From an uncultured Eubacteriales bacterium (GTDB lineage Bacteria; Bacillota; Clostridia; Oscillospirales; CAG-272): DNA of 51,618 nt. Below are positions 40,241-47,772 of the stretch, piece by piece (the first letter of the stretch is position 1; the number at the start of each line of letters is the position of its first letter). The notes below the pieces were generated by a model. That model was not told the DNA's origin. It was given only the letters and a program-made list of their open reading frames with translations, and did no database searches. The position numbers were made by a program, and so were the translations under genes. The stretch lies in assembly GCA_900546315.1 (NCBI GenBank), contig URCP01000009.1, positions 1-51,618 on the forward strand, written 5' to 3'.

Positions 40241-42418
40241 ATGAACCTGAAAGAAATGTTCGGAGAGGCGAAGTGGCTCACTCCGTCCGAAAAGAACGAG
40301 ACTCCGTACTTCCGCGGTGAGTTCGCGGCTGAGAAAAAGGTGACACGCGCTGAGATCACGATCTGCGGTCTCGGAATGTTCCGCCTTTACATAAACGGCA
40401 AGGCGGCGGACGACGATCTGTTCGGCACTCTCGCCTCCGATTTCCACGAATGGGACGGTGAGCCGTGCGTGAAGGTCTTCGGCGAAAAGCCCGCGCACCG
40501 CGTTTACGCGAGGAAGATCGATATAACCCGTCTGACCGGAGAGAATAACTGCGTCGGCGTGTCTCTCGCGCCCGGATGGTATAACTGCGGCAATCCGTGG
40601 GGAAAGGTCAACGATTACGGCGATGTTAAGCTCTGCTTTGTAATAGACCTGACATATGAGGACGGCACGACCGGTAAGATACTCTCCGGAGAGTGGATGA
40701 GGTGGCATGAGAGCGAGATAATATCATGGAATATGTTCTATGGCGAGCATCACGATTACACGAAATACGCGCTTGACGGCTGGAACAGAGTCGGCTTTGA
40801 CGATTCTGACTGGAAGGCTCCCGCGATCATAGACGGTCCCGAGACCGATTATATGTTCTCAGACTGCCCGCCGGACAGGGTGATACGCTATATCGTCCCG
40901 AAGCTCATCGGCGAGACAAAGGACGAGTTCATCTACGACATGGGCGAGAACATCACCGGCACGCCGATAGTGAAGGCACGTAACAGAGACGGCGGAAAGC
41001 TGACTCTCCGTGTTTCGGAGCGCCTTGACAATTACGGACACATCGAGGAATACACGAATCACGGACAGAAGGCTTCCTTCATTGTCGGCGACGACGAGCG
41101 TGAGTGCGGGCTGAAGTTCTGCTGGTTCGGGTTCAGGTATGCGGCGGTATCCAGGAACGCGGAGATTGTCTCCTGCGCGGTCGAGCACTGCGACGTCGCG
41201 GTGACATCGGCGTTCAGTTCATCGAACAGTCTGCTTGACTGGATGTATTCGACTTACCTGCGCACTCAGCTTGACAATATGCACTGCGGCATCCCGTCAG
41301 ACTGCCCGCATCTTGAGAAGCGCGGCTACACGGGCGACGGTGAGCTTGTCTGCGAGTGCGTCATGATGATGACTGACTCCGAGAAGTTCTACAGAAAGTG
41401 GCTCGGAGATATCGCGGACTGCCAGGACAGAGTAAGCGGACACGTACAGTACACGGCTCCGTACACGCGCTGCGGCGGAGGACCCGGCGGATGGGGCTGC
41501 GCTATAGCGGAGGTTCCGTATACATACTACAGGATGTATGGCGATAAGTCGGTGCTTGAGGATTTCCTGCCGCGCACGCTGCGTTATTTCGATTACCTTG
41601 AGGCGCACAGTGAGGACGACCTTGTTGTAAGCGACCAGAAGGGTGAATGGTGCCTTGGCGACTGGTGTACGCCTGAAAAGATTGAGATACCCGAGCCGTT
41701 TGTCAACAACTATTTCTACGTCAAGACGATAAACCGGCTCCTTGAGTTCTGCCGCGTCCTCGGCCGCGATGACCTTGTCCCGATGCTCGAGGAGAGGGCG
41801 GAGATAAAGAAGGCGGCGATGGCGAGGAAGTACTACGACCCTGAGACCGGCGACTTCGCGAAGAACGTGCAGGGCGCGAACTGCTTCGCGGTCGACCTCG
41901 GAATGGGCGACGAGCGCGCGCTCAGGCATCTTGTTGAGCACTATACGAAGAATACATGGTTCGACACCGGCATTTTCGGAACAGATATCCTTATCCGCGT
42001 GTTGTTCGAGCACGGATACGCGACCCTCGCGTATAACCTCCTCACCTCTGAGGGACCGTATTCCTTCGGTCATTGGCGCAGCACCGGATGCACGACCTTC
42101 CCGGAGGAGTGGACCTACAAGCGCTCGCAGAACCACCCGATGTTCGGCGCGGTCGTGAGATATCTGTTCATCTATCTGCTCGGTATCTCCGAAGAGGGCG
42201 CGGGCTGGAAGGACATCGTCATAAAGCCGCGGCTCGCGGACGGTCTCGACTCCGCCGAGGGTCATATAACGACCCCGAACGGAAAGGTCGCCGTGAGATT
42301 CGTCAAGCGCGAAGGTCAGGTGAACTTCAGTATAGAGATTCCGGACGGAGTGAGCGCGAGACTCGAGTGCGGCGGAACATATTCGCTCCATGCCGGAGTC
42401 AATGAGATAACGCTCTGA
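40241..42418 (+). CDS. alpha-L-rhamnosidase-like protein, glycoside hydrolase family 78
   Basis: GH78 enzymes remove terminal alpha-L-rhamnose from plant glycosides or polysaccharides. The N-terminal beta domain (about 1-230) has FRGEFAAEKKVTRAEITICGLG and RLYINGKAADD, the rhamnosidase-N type sugar-binding pattern. The (alpha/alpha)6 catalytic domain carries CGIPSDCPHLEKRGYTGDGE at about 349-368, equivalent to the conserved DCP...E...GD segment with the general acid. WTYKRSQNHPMFGAVVRYLF near the end holds the likely base region. There is no signal peptide, so it is probably intracellular. An in-frame TTG lies 12 bases upstream; the ATG at 40241 (725 residues) fits better. No strong ribosome site is directly upstream. 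Substrate specificity cannot be seen. Confidence 0.88.
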   Translation: MNLKEMFGEAKWLTPSEKNETPYFRGEFAAEKKVTRAEITICGLGMFRLYINGKAADDDLFGTLASDFHEWDGEPCVKVFGEKPAHRVYARKIDITRLTGENNCVGVSLAPGWYNCGNPWGKVNDYGDVKLCFVIDLTYEDGTTGKILSGEWMRWHESEIISWNMFYGEHHDYTKYALDGWNRVGFDDSDWKAPAIIDGPETDYMFSDCPPDRVIRYIVPKLIGETKDEFIYDMGENITGTPIVKARNRDGGKLTLRVSERLDNYGHIEEYTNHGQKASFIVGDDERECGLKFCWFGFRYAAVSRNAEIVSCAVEHCDVAVTSAFSSSNSLLDWMYSTYLRTQLDNMHCGIPSDCPHLEKRGYTGDGELVCECVMMMTDSEKFYRKWLGDIADCQDRVSGHVQYTAPYTRCGGGPGGWGCAIAEVPYTYYRMYGDKSVLEDFLPRTLRYFDYLEAHSEDDLVVSDQKGEWCLGDWCTPEKIEIPEPFVNNYFYVKTINRLLEFCRVLGRDDLVPMLEERAEIKKAAMARKYYDPETGDFAKNVQGANCFAVDLGMGDERALRHLVEHYTKNTWFDTGIFGTDILIRVLFEHGYATLAYNLLTSEGPYSFGHWRSTGCTTFPEEWTYKRSQNHPMFGAVVRYLFIYLLGISEEGAGWKDIVIKPRLADGLDSAEGHITTPNGKVAVRFVKREGQVNFSIEIPDGVSARLECGGTYSLHAGVNEITL

Positions 42419-42431
42419 TAACAGACAAAAA

Positions 42432-42472
42432 CAGACCGGACTGCCGTTTGAATTTTGCGGCGGTCCGGTCTG
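42432..42472 (-). terminator. strong terminator between GH78 and the small minus-strand gene
   Basis: CAGACCGGACTGCCG (42432-42446) and CGGCGGTCCGGTCTG (42458-42472) form a 15-bp stem with one G-U pair. The T run (TTTTTGTC) is on the minus-strand side; it may also slow plus-strand transcription from GH78. Confidence 0.8.
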
Positions 42473-42477
42473 TCTCA

Positions 42478-42696
42478 TTATCTGTTCTGAAGCTTGAAGA
42501 TGACCTCGTTGCAGTGCCGGATCATTTCCTCGCACTCGCGGTCAAGCTCGAGCTTCTTTTTGTGTATCGCGACGACGTCAGCTCTTGTCGCCGCGTATGT
42601 CGTTCTTCCGGAACCTTTCGCGCACCACGCACTCGCGCGGGGACGTCGCTCCGAATAGTTTATTTCGATGCCATCGACGGTCTCCTGTAATGCCAT
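42478..42696 (-). CDS. small protein of unknown function
   Basis: A 72-residue hydrophilic protein (MALQETVDGIEINYSERRPR...), probably helical in its second half (VAIHKKKLELDRECEEMIRH). Two cysteines are present, no membrane segment. Two ATGs fit the AAGGAG site (42702 at 4 bases, 42696 at 10 bases); the latter is chosen. It ends at a strong terminator. I do not recognise the family. Confidence 0.6.
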   Translation of the reverse strand: MALQETVDGIEINYSERRPRASAWCAKGSGRTTYAATRADVVAIHKKKLELDRECEEMIRHCNEVIFKLQNR

Positions 42697-42859
42697 GATC
42701 ATGTTTCTCCTTATATTCCGGTTGATCGGATGCTTCCCGCTTCCGATCACCTGTTTTTATGTTGTGATACTATTATACACCATTTTATGGGAATAATCAA
42801 GTATATTTCCATATTTTACCTGAATATTTCGTTCGACAGGAAACGACAGCCGACAAAAA

Positions 42860-42888
42860 GAGTGCCGCGTTTTTTTGCCGCGGCACTC
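42860..42888 (-). terminator. intrinsic terminator of the solute-binding lipoprotein gene
   Basis: GAGTGCCGCG (42860-42869) and CGCGGCACTC (42879-42888) form a perfect 10-bp stem; on the minus strand TTTTTGTCGG follows. Confidence 0.85.
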
Positions 42889-42900
42889 CCGGAGAGGATT

Positions 42901-44373
42901 TTAGTTGTTCTTGTATGTCTCGAGCAGAGTGGTGAGCTTCTTCTCGAACGAGGTCTTACGCTTGTCGTATGCGGACATGATACCTTCCTTCTTGTCCACG
43001 ATCTGGTTGAAGAACCACATGACGATGTGGTCTGTCGCGGTCTCGTTGACGAAGGTGAAGTCGAAGAACGCGTTTGACAGGATGAGGTCGAGCATATTCG
43101 CGGTCTCCTCGTCGCGGCTGTACTTGCCCTTGAGCGCGGTGTCGAAGTAGGTTCCGACGACGCTCTTGTAGCTCTCCGCGTTGAGAGCCTCGAGCATGAC
43201 GGCGCTCATCTGCGGATCCTTCGCGGTCTTGAGTATCGCCATATAGTAGGTGCCGAGGTTGTAGGTCACGTAGTTTTCCTGGCTCTCGTCGAGCATGGGC
43301 GTCGGGATTATGCCGAAATCAGTCTTCATGTCGCGCAGATTGTCGGTGTTTCCGATGAACGCGCCGAGGAAGAGAAGATTGTCGTTCTTGAACACCGCGT
43401 TGAGGTCGATATCACCGGTCGCGAGGTCCACCGACCCGTTTTTCAGGTAGTAGCACGCTTTATTGTTGTTGATGATATCATAGACCTTGTCGTACATCGT
43501 GACGAAGCGGTCGTTCATGAAGTTGTACTCATACGCGCCGTCAGTGGTAGGTGTCGCGATCTTCATTCCGGCGGAGGCGAGCAGGGCGCGCCCCGCCTGA
43601 AGGTCGCAGGCGTACCCGAGACGGTCGTTCGAGATGTTGTATTCCGAGTTGCCGTCGAGGTCTGAGAGCGCCGCGGTTGCCATCTCGGTCATCTTGTCGA
43701 GCGTCCATTTTTGGTTGTTCACGAGGTCATACGGGTTCTCGAGCCCGAGCGAGTCGATGAGCGTCGGGTTGAAGTATATGACCTCGAGCATTCTGATGAG
43801 GTCGAGCGACATCGAGCCGACCGCGCTGTAAAGCTGACCGTATATCGTCGCGCTGTCGTTCCATCCGGCGCACCAGTAAGGCGCGGAGAAATCGAGCACG
43901 TCATAGTCGAGCATATTCAGGAACAGACCGTGGGTCTCGCAGCCCCACCAGTAGTCCGGCATGACGACGTCGTAGTCGCCGCTGCCCGACATGACTTCTC
44001 CCTCGAGCTGCTGGTTCCACTGAGTAGATTCGTCCGGGAGAGTGACTGACTTGATGTTCACGTTAAAACGATCGGCAATCTTTTCGTTGCGCTTATAGAT
44101 CGAATCGCTGACAACGTCGCCGGTCTCGCTTTCAGGGCAGATAAGGTTGTTTCTCGTCTCGCGGACAAGCATTGTGAAATCCGCTCCGCCGAAGTCGTAC
44201 TCACCAAGGTTGTCCGCGAACGGTTTCTCGGTCTCGGGCGCTGTTGTCTCGGTGTCGCCCGAAGATGTGTCGTTCCCGGTATTTGTCGTGCCGGCGTCGT
44301 TTCCGCAGGCGAAAAGCTGGAGTGTCATTGCGGCGAGAAGAAGCGCCGCTATGCGTGATGCTGTTTTTCTCAT
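42901..44373 (-). CDS. extracellular solute-binding lipoprotein (sugar ABC type)
   Basis: A 490-residue binding protein with a signal peptide and lipobox LFAC (Cys23). The mature N-terminus is a Thr/Ser/Asp/Gly-rich linker (about 24-55), and the binding domain fills the rest, with features of carbohydrate-binding proteins such as VMPDYWWGCETHGLFLNMLDY and FGIIPTPMLDESQENYVTYN. No ABC permease or ATPase lies next to it. The closest neighbour is an AraC regulator gene upstream on the same strand, with its own promoter. It may supply a shared ABC transporter encoded elsewhere. It begins 36 bases after its promoter -10, with AAGGAG in the leader. Confidence 0.88.
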   Translation of the reverse strand: MRKTASRIAALLLAAMTLQLFACGNDAGTTNTGNDTSSGDTETTAPETEKPFADNLGEYDFGGADFTMLVRETRNNLICPESETGDVVSDSIYKRNEKIADRFNVNIKSVTLPDESTQWNQQLEGEVMSGSGDYDVVMPDYWWGCETHGLFLNMLDYDVLDFSAPYWCAGWNDSATIYGQLYSAVGSMSLDLIRMLEVIYFNPTLIDSLGLENPYDLVNNQKWTLDKMTEMATAALSDLDGNSEYNISNDRLGYACDLQAGRALLASAGMKIATPTTDGAYEYNFMNDRFVTMYDKVYDIINNNKACYYLKNGSVDLATGDIDLNAVFKNDNLLFLGAFIGNTDNLRDMKTDFGIIPTPMLDESQENYVTYNLGTYYMAILKTAKDPQMSAVMLEALNAESYKSVVGTYFDTALKGKYSRDEETANMLDLILSNAFFDFTFVNETATDHIVMWFFNQIVDKKEGIMSAYDKRKTSFEKKLTTLLETYKNN

Positions 44374-44408
44374 ATAAATTACCTCAATCTCCTTGATATT
44401 TATAAATA

Positions 44409-44437
44409 ATTATACTACTAAGGCTCCAGCTTGTCAA
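44409..44437 (-). promoter_or_regulatory. consensus promoter of the solute-binding lipoprotein
   Basis: Minus-strand TTGACA (44432-44437), 17-bp spacer, TATAAT (44409-44414). Confidence 0.85.
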
Positions 44438-44464
44438 TATAAAAAATTTGCAAGAGCTTGTAAT

Positions 44465-45319
44465 TTATTTGCGCCATCCGAATACCGATTTGTAATATTC
44501 CGTCGGAGATATCCCGGTTTCCTTCTTGAAGCAGAGCGAGAAGTACGACGTGTCCGAAAACCTCAGCATCGACGCGATCTGCTTTATCGGTATCGAGTCG
44601 TGGAGCATTTTTTTAGCGGCGTTTATCCTTATGGAGTTCAGATATTTCATTGGCGTCATGCCGTATTCATGGCTGAATTTGCGGATTATGGTCGACTCGT
44701 GCATGAAGTGCAGCTTCGCGATGACGGAGAGCGAGATGTCATCGTATATGTGCGCGTCGAGGTAGTCCTTCACCATCTCAGCCGTTGACGCCGCCTTGAA
44801 GCTGTCGCGGTATATTTCACTGTTTCTGACGACAGACAGAATTTCCATTATCCGGACGGAGCAGACGCGCATAGCCTCTTCCTGATCGTCGGGGCCGCAT
44901 TCTTCCATTAATCCATGTATTTCCGTTATACAGCGGCTTATTGTGTCGTCCGCGCAGTGTATCACAGTGACCGGCTGGTATATCCTGTATATCTCGCAGA
45001 GGCGGTCGACGAGCTCGCCTCTGACGTTCACCCATATCTTGTCGTACGGATCCTCCGGGTCGGAGCGGTAGTGTCCGGTGAAGCCCTTTTTCAGCAAATA
45101 GAAGTCTCCCGCAGCGACGTCCTTGCGCGATTCCTTTGTCTCGATCGTACCTTTTCCGGATACGACATATTCGAAAACGTGGACGATGTTGTCATATCTG
45201 TACATTTCATATTCCGGGTTCGGCGGAGTGTGACCGCACATATGCACCTCGAAGAAGGTGTTCTGGTTTTTCGGGATAGACCCGTAAAATGTTTCTCCGT
45301 TCCAGTTTATTGTTTTCAT
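44465..45319 (-). CDS. AraC-family transcriptional regulator
   Basis: A 284-residue regulator. The N-terminal cupin-type domain (about 15-110) contains HVFEYVVSGKGTIETKESRKDVAAGDFYLLKKG, and the C-terminal double helix-turn-helix (about 182-280) contains SVIAKLHFMHESTIIRKFSHEYG and IKQIASMLRFSDTSYFSLCFKKETGISPTEYYK, a good AraC consensus. It lies upstream of the solute-binding lipoprotein on the same strand, which it may control. The ATG has GGAGGAGG upstream. Confidence 0.93.
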   Translation of the reverse strand: MKTINWNGETFYGSIPKNQNTFFEVHMCGHTPPNPEYEMYRYDNIVHVFEYVVSGKGTIETKESRKDVAAGDFYLLKKGFTGHYRSDPEDPYDKIWVNVRGELVDRLCEIYRIYQPVTVIHCADDTISRCITEIHGLMEECGPDDQEEAMRVCSVRIMEILSVVRNSEIYRDSFKAASTAEMVKDYLDAHIYDDISLSVIAKLHFMHESTIIRKFSHEYGMTPMKYLNSIRINAAKKMLHDSIPIKQIASMLRFSDTSYFSLCFKKETGISPTEYYKSVFGWRK

Positions 45320-45350
45320 ATGATCCTCCTCCGCGGCTGCTGTATATATA

Positions 45351-45379
45351 ATTATAGCTTATTATATGGGAAAAGTCAA
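45351..45379 (-). promoter_or_regulatory. promoter of the second AraC gene
   Basis: Minus-strand TTGACT (45374-45379), 17-bp spacer, TATAAT (45351-45356). Confidence 0.75.
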
Positions 45380-45439
45380 GGATTTGTTTGTGTGTTCCGT
45401 GAATTACGTGAATTTTACATGGAATTTTTCAAAAAACAC

Positions 45440-45468
45440 TTGACAAACGCGGCTCAATATGATATCAT
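45440..45468 (+). promoter_or_regulatory. promoter of the SPFH gene
   Basis: TTGACA (45440-45445), 17-bp spacer, TATCAT (45463-45468) with TGA before the -10. Confidence 0.75.
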
Positions 45469-45503
45469 AATGATACCAACATAAATCACAGGAGGGATTT
45501 GTT

Positions 45504-46568
45504 TTGAAAGAGATAAGAATTGAGAAGGCGCGCCGGGGAATGCCGGTGCTTCTGCTGACGATACTGGCGTACATACTGTCGATCGCGCTGCTTATCGTCG
45601 GAATTGTGATGGTGGAGAACAGCGGGTACTATTACGATGGTGTAGCCGTGAGCGCGGTCAGCCCGGTCGGCGGGATTCTGCTGATAGTCATAGCTGTGCT
45701 CTGGATGCTGCTCGGGTGGATATTCTGCCTCGGACTCAAGGTGCTGAAGCCGCAGGAGGCGCTCGTGCTGACGCTGTTCGGAAAGTATGTCGGAACGCTC
45801 AGGGAGCCGGGATTCTTCTTCGTGAACCCGTTCTGCACATCGGTCAATCCGGCGGCTAAGACGAAGCTCAACCAGAGCGGCGACGTCGGCACGTCCGCGC
45901 CGAGCATAATCAACGTAAGCGGAGCGTCGGTTTCAACCGGAGAGGTACAGATCAACAACAAGATATCGCTCAAGATGATGACGCTCAACAACAACCGCCA
46001 GAAGATCAACGACTGCCTCGGAAATCCGGTCGAGATCGGCATCGCGGTCATCTGGAGGGTCGTCGACACGGCGAAAGCGGTGTTTGACGTCGACAACTTC
46101 AAGGAGTATCTGTCGCTCCAGTGCGACTCGGCTCTCAGGAATATCGTACGGATATATCCGTACGACGTCGCGCCGAACGTCGACACGACCGGAGACGGTA
46201 TTGCCGATGAGGGAAGTCTCCGCGGCTCGAGCGATGTCGTCGCCTCGAGGATACGCGACGAGATCCAGCAGAAGGTCGTGAGCGCGGGACTCGAGATAAT
46301 CGAGGCAAGGATAACCTATCTCGCCTACGCGCCCGAGATCGCCGCCGTGATGCTCCAGCGTCAGCAGGCGTCCGCGATAATCGACGCCAGAAAGATGATA
46401 GTCGACGGCGCGGTCGGAATGGTAGAGATGGCTCTTGAGAAGCTCAGTGAGAATAAGACGGTTGAGCTCGACGAGGAGCGCAAGGCGGCTATGGTATCGA
46501 ACCTGCTTGTGGTGCTCTGCGGCAACCGCGACGCGCAGCCGGTCGTCAATTCCGGAAGCCTGTATTGA
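45504..46568 (+). CDS. SPFH (stomatin/prohibitin-like) membrane protein
   Basis: A 354-residue scaffold-type membrane protein. Two helices lie at about 14-38 and 54-78. The SPFH domain runs from about 80 to 290: KPQEALVLTLFGKYVGTLREPGFFFVNPF is its entry, IAVIWRVVDTAKAVFDVDNFKEYL its middle. Long helices with LAYAPEIAAVMLQRQQASAIIDARKMIVDGAVGMVEMAL follow, which may form coiled coils. The start is TTG at 45504, with AGGAGGGA seven bases upstream. The next small gene begins one base after its stop codon. In other bacteria such proteins organise membrane domains; no protease partner (NfeD or FtsH) is nearby. Confidence 0.9.
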   Translation: MKEIRIEKARRGMPVLLLTILAYILSIALLIVGIVMVENSGYYYDGVAVSAVSPVGGILLIVIAVLWMLLGWIFCLGLKVLKPQEALVLTLFGKYVGTLREPGFFFVNPFCTSVNPAAKTKLNQSGDVGTSAPSIINVSGASVSTGEVQINNKISLKMMTLNNNRQKINDCLGNPVEIGIAVIWRVVDTAKAVFDVDNFKEYLSLQCDSALRNIVRIYPYDVAPNVDTTGDGIADEGSLRGSSDVVASRIRDEIQQKVVSAGLEIIEARITYLAYAPEIAAVMLQRQQASAIIDARKMIVDGAVGMVEMALEKLSENKTVELDEERKAAMVSNLLVVLCGNRDAQPVVNSGSLY

Positions 46569-46569
46569 G

Positions 46570-46767
46570 ATGGCGGAGAAGAAGCAGATACCGCTGCGGC
46601 TTTCAGAGAAGCTGTATTCTGAGATAGCCGCGTGGGCGGAGGATGATTTCCGTTCGGTCAACGGGCAGATAGAGTATCTTCTCACCGAATGCGTGAGACA
46701 GCGGAGGAAGAACGGAAAGTATGTGTCGGAGGATATCGACAAGCCGCTCGATATCGAGATAGAATGA
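46570..46767 (+). CDS. small Arc/ribbon-helix-helix-like protein linked to SPFH
   Basis: A 65-residue protein: MAEKKQIPLRLSEKLYSEIA, then a helix-rich stretch and the IEYLLTECVRQRRK segment. The QIPLRLS strand followed by two helices fits the ribbon-helix-helix DNA-binding fold (Arc/CopG type). Its start is one base after the SPFH stop, so the two are co-translated. A longer in-frame ORF from 46435 exists, but that part is only a shadow of the SPFH gene. The DNA target is unknown. Confidence 0.75.
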   Translation: MAEKKQIPLRLSEKLYSEIAAWAEDDFRSVNGQIEYLLTECVRQRRKNGKYVSEDIDKPLDIEIE

Positions 46768-46802
46768 AAAGTGGTTACGCGCCGATGGCGCGGAACCACT
46801 TT
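46768..46802. terminator. bidirectional terminator between convergent genes
   Basis: AAAGTGGTT-A-CGCGCC (46768-46783) pairs with GGCGCG-G-AACCACTTT (46787-46802): 15 pairs with one internal mismatch and a 3-base loop. Confidence 0.8.
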
Positions 46803-47539
46803 CATAATGTAACATATTTTTTGCCGCGAAGCGCAAGTGCCCCGCTGACTTTCTCGGTGACGAGCTCTGTCGTATCCCGGACAAAATCCGAAAATTCTTT
46901 TTCCGACAGGGCAACGGTATCGTGTTCCAGAACAGAATCATCCGGCATATATCCCATGATTCCGATCTTTCTGACGATACATCCGTGCGGGAGATAATCG
47001 ATGTAATCCGGAAAATCCCTGAGCGGCAGTATCTCGGTGAGATATCCGGAACCCGGATTTTTCCGAAGATATTCTGCCTCGGTGCGTGTGACGCCATGGA
47101 AGCGGACGCCGGGCGGGAGGAGCTTCTTTATCGAATCAAAGTCCGGCGTCATGCCTTTTGCCATTTCCCGGAGCTTGTCATCCGCCAGCACTCTTTTCCA
47201 CGCCGCGGCGACGCGCTTTTCGTCGCGTATCATCGATTGGAACGCCGCGTCGGTCAGCAGGTGCGAATAATATCCGAGCAGGAATGAGTACTCCGCGTTA
47301 TCGGAGCCCGTCCGCGGAACTATCATCTTCAGGCGGAAATCCTCGCAGTCGTCAAAGGATTTGCGCTTTCCTTTTATCCAGTGTGTCACCTCGCGTGACG
47401 GTGTGAAGGTCTTCCAGTCCGCGCTTTCGATATTGCAGTCCGGGGCGATGTTTCCGATACAGAACGAGCGGCGGTCGAGCCGGTCGATCGCTTTCAGAAC
47501 TTCGTCCGCTATCATCAGATGAGTTACCCATGCCGCCAT
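46802..47539 (-). CDS. zinc-dependent phospholipase C-like protein
   Basis: A 245-residue protein of the zinc-dependent phospholipase C / S1-P1 nuclease-like family seen in Clostridia. The N-terminus MAAWVTHLMIADEVLKAID carries the conserved W and H typical of the metal site. FCIGNIAPDCN and YSFLLGYYSHLLTDAAFQ supply further D/H ligands. No signal peptide is seen, so it may be intracellular and the phospholipase label should be read as a family name only. It is the third gene of a minus-strand operon behind the radical SAM and ferredoxin genes (18 bases after the ferredoxin stop), with GGGAAA upstream of the ATG. Confidence 0.72.
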   Translation of the reverse strand: MAAWVTHLMIADEVLKAIDRLDRRSFCIGNIAPDCNIESADWKTFTPSREVTHWIKGKRKSFDDCEDFRLKMIVPRTGSDNAEYSFLLGYYSHLLTDAAFQSMIRDEKRVAAAWKRVLADDKLREMAKGMTPDFDSIKKLLPPGVRFHGVTRTEAEYLRKNPGSGYLTEILPLRDFPDYIDYLPHGCIVRKIGIMGYMPDDSVLEHDTVALSEKEFSDFVRDTTELVTEKVSGALALRGKKYVTL

Positions 47540-47557
47540 CTGATTTCCCGACGACCG

Positions 47558-47737
47558 TCAGTCTTTTTTCTTTGCCGCGTCGACCGGGCAGACGTTGACG
47601 CAGATGTTGCAGTCCTTGCATTTCTCGTCGTCTATCGAGAACTTGCCCTCGGGGCTTATTATTATCGCGTGGAAGGGGCACTCCACGTCGCAGGTTCCGC
47701 AGCAGATGCAGATACTGCGGTCTATATAGTGCTTCAT
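47558..47737 (-). CDS. 2[4Fe-4S] ferredoxin (59 residues)
   Basis: A small ferredoxin encoded in a gap between two larger genes. It translates as MKHYIDRSICICCGTCDVEC, then PFHAIIISPEG..., and a second motif CKDCNICVNVCPVD. The two CxxCxxCxxxCP-type motifs give two [4Fe-4S] clusters. The ATG at 47737 has GGAGGATAAG upstream. It is 35 bases downstream of the radical SAM gene and 18 bases upstream of the phospholipase-like gene, so it may supply electrons to the radical SAM enzyme. It is too short for automated length cut-offs and easily missed. Confidence 0.92.
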   Translation of the reverse strand: MKHYIDRSICICCGTCDVECPFHAIIISPEGKFSIDDEKCKDCNICVNVCPVDAAKKKD

Positions 47738-47772
47738 ATATCTTATCCTCCGTGAGACCCGGTTGCGGGCTG

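Noticed and set aside
46435..46767. 110-residue protein starting at 46435
   Set aside because: The first 45 residues are an out-of-frame reading of the SPFH gene; the real start is the ATG at 46570.
47352..47681. 109-residue open frame overlapping the ferredoxin gene
   Set aside because: It is a shifted reading of the 59-residue ferredoxin (47558-47737), whose eight cysteines are in the other frame.
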